Shown here: in pieces, positions 46,477-56,600 of the stretch
Layout of the letters: every line of letters starts with the position of its first letter
Numbering within the stretch: the first letter of the stretch is position 1
DNA from: Verrucomicrobiaceae bacterium
Lineage (GTDB): Bacteria; Verrucomicrobiota; Verrucomicrobiia; Verrucomicrobiales; Verrucomicrobiaceae
DNA length: 64,000 nt
Reading direction: 5' to 3'
Assembly (NCBI GenBank): GCA_016795485.1
Contig: JAEUHM010000025.1
Location: 124,001 to 188,000 of the forward strand
Position numbers and translations under genes: made by a program
The notes under the pieces: model-generated
Told to the model about the DNA's origin: nothing
Databases searched by the model: none
Seen by the model: only the letters and a program-made list of their open reading frames with translations

Positions 46477-47145
46477 CTAAAGCATGGTCCCTTCGAGGGC
46501 CTTTACCTCTTTCTTCACCAAGTTGCCCACGCGGTGCTTGGCTAGGTAGACTTGGGCAGCGTTGATCCCCAAAACTTCGGAGGTCTTTTTCACTCCCCAT
46601 CCTTTGAGCACGTAGCAATCAAAGATTTGAAACTGCCGAGGCGAGACACGCGACTTCACTCGCTCAAGGGCGGCGGCAAAGATGTTGTCCTTCCATTCCT
46701 TGTCCCACATCTTGTCCAACTGGCCTTCCTTCTCCTGGGCGATCTTGTCTAGGATGACGCTGGTGTTGTCTTCAGTGTAGGCGTCTCCCTGATCGGCGAG
46801 GGAGGGTTGGCGCTTGCGGGCGCGGAACTGGTCCAAAATGCGCCACCGGGTCATTTGTAGCAACCAGGCCTTAAAGGAGCCGGCCCTGGGGTCGTACTGG
46901 CCGCGTTGCACCTGCCGGGCGATGGCAATGATCGTCTCTTGGACCACATCGAAGGCTTCTTCACGTGTGAGACCACTTTTCGTGGCTACTGAATAAACCA
47001 AACGCCAATACGTCTGGTAGAACTCATTCCATGTTCGCTGATCTTCCCAATCGTTGAGACGTTCAATCAAACTTTTGCGCGTCTTCTCCCAAAGGACGCG
47101 CTCCTTCTTTGCGTCTTCGCTTTCTGGAAGTGAATCCGGTTCCAT
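46477..47145 (-). CDS. ECF-type RNA polymerase sigma factor
   Basis: 222 residues from 47145 (MEPDSLPES); 47163 is an alternative. Region 2 is FYQTYWRLVYSVATKSGLTREEAFDVVQETIIAIARQ with the -10-contacting SFKAWLLQMTRWRILDQFR, and region 4 is RVSPRQFQIFDCYVLKGWGVKKTSEVLGINAAQVYLAKHRV, an HTH. The linker between them is long (about 60 residues, including EDNTSVILDKIAQEKEG). No anti-sigma factor is adjacent; thiE follows three bases downstream, an unusual pairing. Its promoter faces the alpha-2-macroglobulin gene, which starts 140 bases away on the other strand, so mutual control is possible. Confidence 0.92.
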   Translation of the reverse strand: MEPDSLPESEDAKKERVLWEKTRKSLIERLNDWEDQRTWNEFYQTYWRLVYSVATKSGLTREEAFDVVQETIIAIARQVQRGQYDPRAGSFKAWLLQMTRWRILDQFRARKRQPSLADQGDAYTEDNTSVILDKIAQEKEGQLDKMWDKEWKDNIFAAALERVKSRVSPRQFQIFDCYVLKGWGVKKTSEVLGINAAQVYLAKHRVGNLVKKEVKALEGTML

Positions 47146-47285
47146 GGGGGTTGTGATCTGCAAGGCTAATGGCGGCTCCAGCTTCCCTGAGCCCGGTGGT
47201 GAATCAACTCGCTGAATCTCCTATCGTCAAACACTGTATTCATGTGCTATCCTCGCTCCTCAAACCTGTTTCTTTCGTCAAATCT

Positions 47286-50200
47286 ATGAAGACGATTCTT
47301 CTCTCCCTCCTGGTCATCACCACGTGCGTTCTGCATGCAGACGCTGCCAGCAAGTCCAAAACCTCCAAATCCAAAAAGTCGTCAAAAACGACCGTGGAGA
47401 AAAAGGAACCTGAGATACCTGCCAAGAAAACACTCTCTGCGGAAATGTCAGTTAATCCGCGGGAGTTTGGCCCTGGAGCAACTCTGGAGGTTCGCTTCCC
47501 GACACCCATCATTCCTGAGTCAGCAGTGGGCTCGTTCGCTCAGCAGTCTCCCATCATTGTCGTGCCTCCACTGGCTGGGAAGTTTGAGTGGACTAGTACA
47601 CGGAGTGGCATCTACCGATTGGAAGAAGCGCCAAAGTTCCACAGCAGCTACCGTTTCGAGCTACGAGAGGGAGTTGTGGACACCGAAGGCACCTCTTATC
47701 GGGCGGAGAAACTCAAAGATGTAAACACCGAGCGCTTTCGCATCGTCGAGCAATATCCCAAATGGTACAGCAAGGACAATATCTCACGCACACCTTCCTT
47801 CTTGCTTGAGTTTAACGACAATGTGCAACCTGACGTCGTCAAGGGCAGCATGGCGTTCAAGTGCGAAGAAAACAAAGCTCGGATTCAGGCAAATGTCCGT
47901 CTGGCCACTGGGGCTGACTTCAAGCGCTACTACACCGACCCACAAAAGACCTGGGAGGAGCAGGTGGCCAAAAAGCCGGTGGCACTCGCCCCTGATGCTA
48001 TCCGGGCGAGCGCCATCATCGTGCAACCTGCAGAACCACTGCCGCCTGGCAAAGATTGGATCTTGGATATTGCCACGACCATCACCAATGCGAGCGGTTC
48101 GTCCACTCTTGCGGCGGGCGATGCCATCAAAGTCGGCACCGTCGTGCCATTCACCCTCCGCTATGTGGAATCACACAGCCCGTTCGATGAACCTCGTTAC
48201 CTAACCATCGGATTCAGCCGTAGTCTTCTGGGGACAGATCAAGATAAAGCTGCCCGGCTACTCGAACTCAGCTCTCTGATCAAAATCGCCCCCCAACCTG
48301 CCAATTTGAAGTATGAGATGAGCGGCTCAGCAGTCACCTTGAATGGCGACTTCTCGCTCGAACAGAAGTATGAACTCTCCATCGGGAGCTCACTTCAATC
48401 AGGCGATGGTCTTGGCCTTCCAGGAGGCTCTAAAGAGGTCGCTCAGTTTCAGGCCAACCCACCTTACGTTGCAGCTCCCGCCTACATCAATGCCCAGCTT
48501 TCCACTGGTAAAGGAGACTTTGAACTCGCAGCAGCAAACGTCTCCGCAGTGACCATCCGCGCCCGAGCCTTCAGCGGCGTGGAGCTTCTGCGCGCAGTGG
48601 ACATGTACCAAGCCTACCTCAACGCTGACAATGGGGAAACTGATCCAAAGAAGCGCTACGAGCCAACACCTCTCGATGACTACCCTGGCACAACGATCTA
48701 CGAGAAGACGCTGACATTTAACAAACCCCTGGATACCAGCAGCGTATTCAACTTGAACTGGCGCGAGGTGCTAGGCACTCGTCCAACCGCACCTTTGCTC
48801 CTCGAGGTCGAGGGTACAGCGATGAAAGGAGCACCGGGAGGCACAACGGCCATTGCTCAGTGTTTGGTGCAGTTCACTGACATCGGTTTGTTTGTGAAAG
48901 ACAACTTCAAAAGCACGACGGTATTTGCTGTTTCGCTCTCCACTGGCCAACCATTGGCCGACGTGCGCCTGACACTGGTTGATAGCCAGCACAAGCTTCT
49001 AGGCTATGGGCAGACAGACGCGAGCGGTGCAGTCACCATCTCAGGCGGAGAAGCTGCCTACGTGATGGCTGAGAAGGGCCAGGATGCCACGGCCATGCCT
49101 GCGGGTGAAGATGCCTATGACACACGGATGTCTCTCTGGAGCTTCGACTTCAACACCACTTGGACATCGCCTTGGGTGAAAAACCACAAGTGTTTCCTCT
49201 TCTCCGACCGGCCGATTTACAAACCGGGCGATACCGCCCACTTCAAGGGGCTAGTCCGAGTCACAAGTGGAGACGAACTTCGTCTTCCTGGCAAGGCGGT
49301 GACGGCACAAATGGCACTCCGCGACCCAGACTATCGTGTCATTGCTGAACGCGAGATCACTTTCAGTGCTAATGGGACATGGACGAGTAGCGAGGCGCTT
49401 CCAGCCCTGGGTGCTACCGGTTGGTATCACCTTAACATCAAGTTTCCGAACAAACGTGACACCGACGACGAGAGTGAAGACGCTTCCCTCGCCATACTAG
49501 TCGACGAATACCGGCCCAATACTTTCGAAGTAAAGCTGGACGGCTCGAAGGCCAAGATTGATCCAGAGCGCATTAAGGTTCCGTTGTCAGCGAGCTACTT
49601 GATGGGCAAGCCATTGAGCAAAGCCGCCGTGCATTGGAGCGCCATGCGCACCATCGGCTTCACTCCGCCGTCCAAATGGAGTCGCTTCCACTTTGGCGAT
49701 GCTCCTCGCTGGGCGCATTACGCGGAAGATCGTGACCCCGAGCAAAGCACCAGTACGGATGACGATGAACCCATCTGGGATGCTGCGGGTGAACTCACTA
49801 TCAACGACGATGGTACTGCCGAAGTTGAGTTGCCCACTCCGCCAGCTCATAGCGCAGGTCTTCCGCAGACCGTGGACATTGAGGCTGAAGTCGTGGATGT
49901 GAATCAGCAAACGATCGTCGCAACGTCATCCGTTCATGTCCCAGGTGCCCCAGTGCTGGTGGGCGTCAAGGGGCCCGAATACTACGCAAGTGCAGGGCAA
50001 GTCACCCGGATCGCAGCTATCGCACTCAGCCCAAACGGCAAAAGCCACACAGCAGAAGTAGCTGCCACCATCAGGATCGAGCGCCAAACTTACAATACAG
50101 TGCGCACCGAGACAGCGGGAGGCGGAACCACTGTAAAGCATCAAGTGATTCTTACTCCGGAGCTTGAGCAGCCAATCACTCTGAAGCCTGGAGCGAATGG

Positions 50201-53195
50201 CGGGCCTGCTGAAGCTGCGGTCGATTTTACTCCCAAGTTTGGCGGCACCTACTTCGTGACCGTTAGCCTTCCTGGAGAGAATCCAGTGATCGCTCGCGAT
50301 TTCTTCTACTCGCTCGGTGGCGGAGAATATCCTTGGGCCGTCAATGACGGTGCACGGATCGAGCTCATGGCCGACAAAGCGGAGTTCGAAGCAGGAGAAA
50401 CGGCCAACATCCTCGTTAAAAGCGCCATATCAGGAGATGCAATCATCACCGTGGAGCGCAACTCCGTGCATCAGCACTTCAGAGCTCACATCGCTCCAGA
50501 GTCGCCCATGATCAAGGTTCCAGTCACCGATGCGGATGCGCCCAACATTTATGTGAGTGTCACGCTCGTGCGGGGCGCCAACAACAGCCCACAAGCCGTC
50601 AAGATGCCTGAGTTTCGTTATGGTTACTGTGAGTTGAAGGTTCGATCACAAGCAAACGTGCTTAAGGTGGCGTTGGCACCAGAGAAAAGTCCTGTTCTAC
50701 CCGGTGAGCAGGTCAATGTCACTGGCACCATCACCGACAACTCTGGCAAACCCGTAACCGGAGCCGATGTCACGGTTTGGGCCGTGGATGACGGCGTACT
50801 CAGCCTTGTAGACTATAAGCTACCTGATCCACACGAGTTTTTCCACTCTCCTGCACCCCTAGCCATCCGCAGCTATAGCAGCTTTGACACCTTGCTCACC
50901 GAAGACGCCGAGAAGCGCTATCGTGGAAACAAGGGCTTCGTCATCGGAGGTGGGGATGACCCATCTCTCTCTGGCAATCTCTCTGAGCTCGCTGCGAGAA
51001 AAAACTTCGTCGCAACTGCCCTCTGGAGTGCATCGCTCACCACAGACGCCGCTGGCAAGGTGAATGCCAGTTTCCGTGCGCCGGACAACCTGAGCCGTTT
51101 CCGCCTCATGGCCATCGTAGCCAGTGAAGCCACACGTTTTGGCAGTGCAGAAAGCGCGGTCGTGATCAACAAGCCCCTCATGCTTGAGCCCGCGATGCCA
51201 CGTTTTGCTCGACTTGATGATGAGTTCATCGCCAAAGGCATCCTGCATAACACGACACTCCATTCGGGCACCGTACAGGTAACGTTGAAGTTGGACGACC
51301 ACGCGGAGTTCATCACCCAACCCAAGCCATTCATTTTGACTGCACTTGCCACTGAAAAGGACAAGCCGAATGGCAAAGCCTGGACGCGCAATGTGGCACT
51401 GAAGGCCAATGAAACCACCTCTGTCGAGTTTCCCGTGCGGATGAGCAAACTGGGCGCACTCAAGTGGACGTGGACCGCCGCCACAAGTCAGTGGTCAGAT
51501 GCCAAGGCGCTCGCCGATAAAGTGGAGAGCACGATGCAAATCGAGCACCCTGCCCCTGAGAATCGCGAAATCGTTTACCTGCGGCTGGATGGGAAAGCCC
51601 TGCCGGAGAATCTCATCAAGTCAGTGTCACCGGTCGTGCTGGAAGGAGAAGGCACGCTCAACATCACGGCCTCTATGTCCCAGATTTACGATGTCCGGGA
51701 TGCACTCGACTACGTGCTGCAGTATCCCTACGGATGTGTGGAGCAGACTTCGTCCTCTACCCTGCCCTGGCTAGCTCTGGCACCTTACGCTGAGTTGTTC
51801 CAAGACCAAATCAAGCCCGGCAAGTCCAAAGAAGCCATTCAGCGTGGAGTGGATCGTCTTTTGCAAATGGTCACTGACCGCGGCGGCCTCGGCTACTGGC
51901 CGGGAGCAGAGGAACCCTCTCTTTGGGGCAGTGCCTACGGCGGATTTGTCCTTCTCAAAGCCCGCGATGCAGGTGCGAATGTGCCCAAAGAGGTGATCGA
52001 GGAACTCACTGACTATCTGAGCAAGGAACTCCGCCACCTTGAGGATGAACGTAGCCCGTACATCCTGACGGACGCTTGCATGGCCGCATACACTCTTGCA
52101 CGGGCAGGTAAAGCAGAACCCGCTTACCACACTTTATTGTTTAGCCACCGGCAGATGCTGCCTACTCGCGGGAAACTCTTCCTCGCACTCGCTATGCTGG
52201 TAGCCAAGGAAGATGAGAACCGTGTGCGCGCCCTCGTTGGACTGCCCCTGCTCCCCGTCAATGGCAAGCCGGGCACGGTTCCTGGTAACAGTGGCCTTAC
52301 GTCCCGCTACACCTTCAACGATTGGTTTGGCGACCAAATCAACACGGCCCTCCGCCTCATCATCTGCACCCACCTGGGCATCAAAGAAGAGGCGCAAGCA
52401 GCCGTGGACAAGATCCTAGCCAGCCGGAATGCCCATGGTGAGTGGGGCAATACCTTCGTCAACGCGTGGACCCTCCAAGCCATGGCCGCATATGAACGCA
52501 GCATCGCCACAAAACCGGAACCACTCAGCATCGATCTGGCGTGGGGCGAGAATCAATTGAAGTTAGATCTGGCTAAACCGTCCACTGTGGCCAAAGGCGG
52601 CTTCATTCTCTCCCAAGCACTCTCTTCTCAGGCGCTAAAAGCCACCATCCCACCCGAGCGGAATGCCATTCTGCGAGTCGAAGCCCGCTCCTGGTCCAAA
52701 TTGAAGGAGTTTGGAGGTGCCAACAACGGTTACGGCCTCACCCGCAGCTACCATAAGCTCAATCCAGACGGCACGCTTGGAACTATCGAGGACCTGAAGG
52801 TCGGTGACCAAGTTCTTGTCCGACTGGACATCCAAACTCCGGGAGAAGACCGCTATTTGGCCATCAATGACCCGCTCCCTGGTGTTCTTGAGGCGATCAA
52901 CCCAGAGTTCAAGACTCAGAACGGCGATGTGAATCCCGTGGGCGATGGCGAGGAGTGGTTCTGTGACCACCGTGAACTCCGCACCGACCGCGCTCTGTTC
53001 TTTACCGACTTCTCCCCTGGCAAAGGCAACTTTACCCTTGCCTACCAGGCCCGGGTCATCGCCGAGGGCGAAATGATCGCCCCTTCAGCCCATATTGAGG
53101 CCATGTATCAGCCTTCCAGAAACGGTCTCAGCGCCACCCAACGCCTCCGGACCCTGCCCAATCCGAAAGGTAAACAAGTAGCTGGGAAGAACTAA
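47286..53195 (+). CDS. alpha-2-macroglobulin family protein with thioester
   Basis: 1,969 residues from 47286 (MKTILLSLLVITTCVLHADAA), a type-I-like signal peptide rather than a lipobox. After a Lys/Ser-rich segment come MG domains (CFLFSDRPIYKPGDTAHF about residue 640), the A2M signature VWAVDDGVLSLVDY (about 1,165) and the thioester YGCVEQTSSS with Cys1484 and Gln1487. The helical thioester domain and a receptor-binding-like C-terminal region follow. Bacterial A2Ms trap proteases or attackers in the periplasm. The usual partner, penicillin-binding protein PbpC, is missing here. The exact start could be 47169, but the ATG at 47286 fits the signal peptide. Chain is intact and of full family length. 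Confidence 0.93.
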   Translation: MKTILLSLLVITTCVLHADAASKSKTSKSKKSSKTTVEKKEPEIPAKKTLSAEMSVNPREFGPGATLEVRFPTPIIPESAVGSFAQQSPIIVVPPLAGKFEWTSTRSGIYRLEEAPKFHSSYRFELREGVVDTEGTSYRAEKLKDVNTERFRIVEQYPKWYSKDNISRTPSFLLEFNDNVQPDVVKGSMAFKCEENKARIQANVRLATGADFKRYYTDPQKTWEEQVAKKPVALAPDAIRASAIIVQPAEPLPPGKDWILDIATTITNASGSSTLAAGDAIKVGTVVPFTLRYVESHSPFDEPRYLTIGFSRSLLGTDQDKAARLLELSSLIKIAPQPANLKYEMSGSAVTLNGDFSLEQKYELSIGSSLQSGDGLGLPGGSKEVAQFQANPPYVAAPAYINAQLSTGKGDFELAAANVSAVTIRARAFSGVELLRAVDMYQAYLNADNGETDPKKRYEPTPLDDYPGTTIYEKTLTFNKPLDTSSVFNLNWREVLGTRPTAPLLLEVEGTAMKGAPGGTTAIAQCLVQFTDIGLFVKDNFKSTTVFAVSLSTGQPLADVRLTLVDSQHKLLGYGQTDASGAVTISGGEAAYVMAEKGQDATAMPAGEDAYDTRMSLWSFDFNTTWTSPWVKNHKCFLFSDRPIYKPGDTAHFKGLVRVTSGDELRLPGKAVTAQMALRDPDYRVIAEREITFSANGTWTSSEALPALGATGWYHLNIKFPNKRDTDDESEDASLAILVDEYRPNTFEVKLDGSKAKIDPERIKVPLSASYLMGKPLSKAAVHWSAMRTIGFTPPSKWSRFHFGDAPRWAHYAEDRDPEQSTSTDDDEPIWDAAGELTINDDGTAEVELPTPPAHSAGLPQTVDIEAEVVDVNQQTIVATSSVHVPGAPVLVGVKGPEYYASAGQVTRIAAIALSPNGKSHTAEVAATIRIERQTYNTVRTETAGGGTTVKHQVILTPELEQPITLKPGANGGPAEAAVDFTPKFGGTYFVTVSLPGENPVIARDFFYSLGGGEYPWAVNDGARIELMADKAEFEAGETANILVKSAISGDAIITVERNSVHQHFRAHIAPESPMIKVPVTDADAPNIYVSVTLVRGANNSPQAVKMPEFRYGYCELKVRSQANVLKVALAPEKSPVLPGEQVNVTGTITDNSGKPVTGADVTVWAVDDGVLSLVDYKLPDPHEFFHSPAPLAIRSYSSFDTLLTEDAEKRYRGNKGFVIGGGDDPSLSGNLSELAARKNFVATALWSASLTTDAAGKVNASFRAPDNLSRFRLMAIVASEATRFGSAESAVVINKPLMLEPAMPRFARLDDEFIAKGILHNTTLHSGTVQVTLKLDDHAEFITQPKPFILTALATEKDKPNGKAWTRNVALKANETTSVEFPVRMSKLGALKWTWTAATSQWSDAKALADKVESTMQIEHPAPENREIVYLRLDGKALPENLIKSVSPVVLEGEGTLNITASMSQIYDVRDALDYVLQYPYGCVEQTSSSTLPWLALAPYAELFQDQIKPGKSKEAIQRGVDRLLQMVTDRGGLGYWPGAEEPSLWGSAYGGFVLLKARDAGANVPKEVIEELTDYLSKELRHLEDERSPYILTDACMAAYTLARAGKAEPAYHTLLFSHRQMLPTRGKLFLALAMLVAKEDENRVRALVGLPLLPVNGKPGTVPGNSGLTSRYTFNDWFGDQINTALRLIICTHLGIKEEAQAAVDKILASRNAHGEWGNTFVNAWTLQAMAAYERSIATKPEPLSIDLAWGENQLKLDLAKPSTVAKGGFILSQALSSQALKATIPPERNAILRVEARSWSKLKEFGGANNGYGLTRSYHKLNPDGTLGTIEDLKVGDQVLVRLDIQTPGEDRYLAINDPLPGVLEAINPEFKTQNGDVNPVGDGEEWFCDHRELRTDRALFFTDFSPGKGNFTLAYQARVIAEGEMIAPSAHIEAMYQPSRNGLSATQRLRTLPNPKGKQVAGKN

Positions 53196-53218
53196 TCCAC
53201 CGGGCCTACCATCGTGCT

Positions 53219-53258
53219 GGACGTGAGGGAAATGGTTTTCACCTTGATTCCCTCGTCC
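53219..53258 (+). promoter_or_regulatory. stem-loop in the leader of the small basic protein gene
   Basis: GGAC, a GT bulge, GAGGGAA (53225-53231), a 16-base loop, TTCCCTC (53248-53254) and GTCC pair in an 11-bp stem with one bulge; GGT/ACC inside the loop can pair too. No T-run follows, so it is not a simple terminator. It lies 43 bases upstream of the small basic protein start and could be a leader structure or processing site. Confidence 0.5.
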
Positions 53259-53301
53259 CGCACGGCACTCTAGGCGTTCACTTCATCCAAAATATCGACT
53301 C

Positions 53302-53562
53302 ATGGGTCAGCAACTCAACAAAACCATCAAGCGCCGCCGCCGGAAACTCTACCTTGCCCGCAAAAAGGCCCGCATTAAGGCCGGACAAGGTCGGATCTCC
53401 GCTGGCCGGACCAAAGCAGCCACTGGAGCCGCCAAGAAAGCTATCAAAAAACCTGCCGCTAAGAAAGCTGCGGTGAAGAAGAAGCCTGAAGCCGAAGCAG
53501 TGGAGGAAATCGCCGTTGAGGCAGCCGCTCCTGAAGCAGCAGAACCCACCGCAGGTGAGTAA
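53302..53562 (+). CDS. small basic Lys/Ala-rich protein (Verrucomicrobia type)
   Basis: 86 residues. The N-terminal half is strongly basic (KTIKRRRRKLYLARKKARIKAG). The C-terminal half switches from (K/A)-repeats, such as AAKKAIKKPAAKKAAVKKK, to an acidic Glu/Ala/Pro tail. Proteins of this kind are annotated as small basic proteins in Verrucomicrobia and Chlamydiae; RNA or DNA binding is presumed, and I do not assign a specific function. It has its own strong bidirectional terminator and a stem-loop leader, which suggests a separately and strongly expressed gene. It may be ribosome-associated (inference). Confidence 0.75.
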   Translation: MGQQLNKTIKRRRRKLYLARKKARIKAGQGRISAGRTKAATGAAKKAIKKPAAKKAAVKKKPEAEAVEEIAVEAAAPEAAEPTAGE

Positions 53563-53600
53563 CCAACTGCTCTAGCAGCCAAATCGTATCCATTCTTCCA

Positions 53601-53629
53601 AAAGGCGGGCAGCAAAGCCCGCCTTTTTT
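53601..53629. terminator. bidirectional intrinsic terminator
   Basis: AAAGGCGGGC (53601-53610), a six-base loop and GCCCGCCTTT (53617-53626) form a perfect 10-bp stem with T on the plus strand and A before it, so it works both ways. It ends the small basic protein transcript and the convergent repeat-protein gene that stops at 53640. Confidence 0.9.
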
Positions 53630-53639
53630 ATGGAATCGC

Positions 53640-56600
53640 TCACTTCAGCAGCACCAACTCCGTCTTGTTGCCATCACCGGTAATGTAGACCGCTGTGCTT
53701 CCATCCGCTCCGACGCAACTTCCTAAGCCACGGCCCCGTGCTCCGCTGGTGTCTGGCACGGGCTTGAGGCCGATACTCTTAATGATGCCGAGCGGCGTGT
53801 TGTTGGTGCTGTAGCGATCGCCTTTCCGCAGGCGCAAGACGGGAAGTCGCTCCACCGAGCCTGCGGTGCCTGCCAGCGTGTTTCCCGTCCAAAGCGCTTG
53901 ATTGGTGCTGGCGGGGCAGTTGGTCAGCGTGGTAAGCACGGCGTAGTCGCCTGAGGCTGGATTGACCTCCACAGCGAGGATTCTGCCGATTTTGGCGGGT
54001 GACACTCCATCCCGGACGTGGCTGCCAAGGGTTAGTGTCAAAAAGCGCCCGAAGGCTGGTGTGTTTGCGCTGGTCATGTCTTGCCGCAGTGCCAGAACTA
54101 GGTTGTTAGGCGCGCTGGTGCCTGCTCCGTTCACCTCCAGCAGATATACGCTCTGAGTGCTCTGCACAGGCCACCACGCGATGATCTTCTTCACGGTGAA
54201 ATTGAAAAAGGGATCGAGTGTGCTGCCCTTGCGCAACATCAGCACATTGCCAGCATACACTGCTTCATTGGTTGCGGACGCGGTGCCGGTCAGCGTGGCC
54301 TTGTAGAGAGCTGATCCGACCAACGACGTCACTCCTGGGATGCTGCCCACCTTCACCACTCCGTTCTCCGGACCAACCATGTCAGGTGCCGCGCCGCCCA
54401 CGCCAACGATGCCAAAAAACAGGTTGCCCGCAGTCTCAAGGCTTTGCAAAACCGTGCGCGTGCCCGTCGAGGAGACATGCCCGGAGACGAAGTGTATGAC
54501 CGATCCACTGCTGCTGCTCACAAGGGGTGTGAACTGCCCAAAGTTGCCAACTAGCCCGGTAGCATTGATGAAACTATTAGCCCCTTCTCGCAGGATGAAG
54601 CTCTCCAAGCCTCCAGCGTGTGACATCGTGAGAACACCGCTATCATTCACCGCCGTCACCCCTGCGGGCGGGTTCGATTTGAGCTGGTAGCTCATGACCA
54701 CCCTATCCCTGTCTCGGCTCTGGGTGATGGACGGCATCGAGACGAACACCGCATTGGCAAATCCAGGCACAGGCTGGCCCAGGCGGTGGACAGGCGTCAC
54801 GTTGGCACCTGTGTCCATTAGCAGCAACTTATTGTTAGCACCAGTGATGCCTGTTCCGCTGACCGTTGCCTGGAAGAGGCCACGTCCCATCTGGTTAAAG
54901 ATATGAGAACCGAGCCCAGCGACTTTCGCATTGGCTGGCAGGCCCGCACCCAGCGCACTGAGGTCATCCGCCTTCTGCATGACGAGATCCGCAACCGAGA
55001 AACCGGGCGCTAGTGCAAAGATCGCAGAGTTTCTGCCTCCAGATGAACCTGCACCTGTGAGCGAGCTGTCCCACATCAGGGCCCCTATCGGATTGATAAC
55101 CGTTAAACCTGCCGCTCCAAACGTCAGGTCCACTCCCCCAGGCGCGGGGAGCCCCGTCTTTGCTACCGAACGCAGATTGTTGCCATACAGAACAAGGCGC
55201 TGCTCGCCCTGGCGAGCGATAAGCACTTGCTCGTGCACTGGGTCGAACAGCACTATGAAGTTTGCATCGCTGGCAGTGACGCCGAGGACGCTATGGGCGG
55301 GAGAAATAGTTCCCGTCGTGCCAGTGACGCCATTCCCCAAAGTCACAGCTCCATCCACGAGACCACTGTTCCAAGTCGGTGAAATGACGGCATAGTGCCC
55401 GTTGGCGAGGCCTACTACCCGCTCCCCTACCCGATCAAGCACGCCAAACCCCACCAATGAGTTTGACTCACTCACGATGCCTTTCACACCGGAGGTGCCA
55501 CTGCCCCAGGTGGCGGCGCCTGAGTCGGCGCGTAGGAAAACCGAGTCATGGGTTGGACTCGCGACCACGTAGTTTCCATTCGCCAGTACGGTGACGCCGC
55601 CGCTGCCCAAGCGATCACCCGCTGTGGCACCAACGAGGGAGATCGCCTCGGAGATCACACCCTTGATTCCGGTTTTGCCATTCCCAAAAGTCACGGCCCC
55701 AACGTCAGCCGTGTTTGGATCTGGGAGGTCCCATTCGATGGTTACGACCACATAGTTTCCATTGGGTAGTGGCTGGATGAGCGCGTCGTCGAGGTCTCCT
55801 GCGGTAGATCCCAACAATGAGTTTCCGGGCGTCACCAAGCCCTTCGTTCCAGTGGCTCCATTGCAAAAAGTAATCGCGCCGCAGTCCACAAGCGTGGAGG
55901 GGTGTTGCCAGCGGTCTGATACCACCACATAGTTCCCATTGGTGAGCGCTACCGCACCCTCTGCACCCACCTGATCACCACTCAATTTGCCCACCAGCGA
56001 GTTGCCCTGCGATACCGCTCCTCTGATCCCAGTTTTGCCGTTACCAAACGTCACCGCTCCTACATCTGAGACTGAGGTGGCAGGGTTGCTCCAACTGTCA
56101 CTCACCACCACGTAGTTGCCGTTGGTCAGAGGCACACCGTCTGCGCCCACACGGTCATTCGTTGACTGCCCTACCAAAGCGCGATCACCCAGCAGAGTTC
56201 CCACTTCTCCGCTGCTGCCATTGCACCACATCGCCGCCCCGGCGTCCACCACACCATCATGGTCCCACTCCGGCGCTAGCACAACGTAGTTTCCATTGGT
56301 CAGGACAAGCGGCAGCGAATCCCCAAGTAAATCTGATGCCGTCTGACCAATGAGGGAGTTAGTAGCACTCACGGGCCCCTTCACGCCCGCCGTTCCACTG
56401 CACCAGGTGATGGCTCCGACGTCCGCCTTGATCGGTGCCACCTGATCAAAAAAACGGGAGAGCACCAAATAGTTCCCATTTGCCAGTTCCAGCCCACCAG
56501 CGCCCACCCGATCAAAGGCGCTAGTACCGATCAATGAGTTGCCAGCGCTGATGGTTCCGGACAAGCCTGTTGTGCCATTACAGAACGTCACCGCTCCCGC

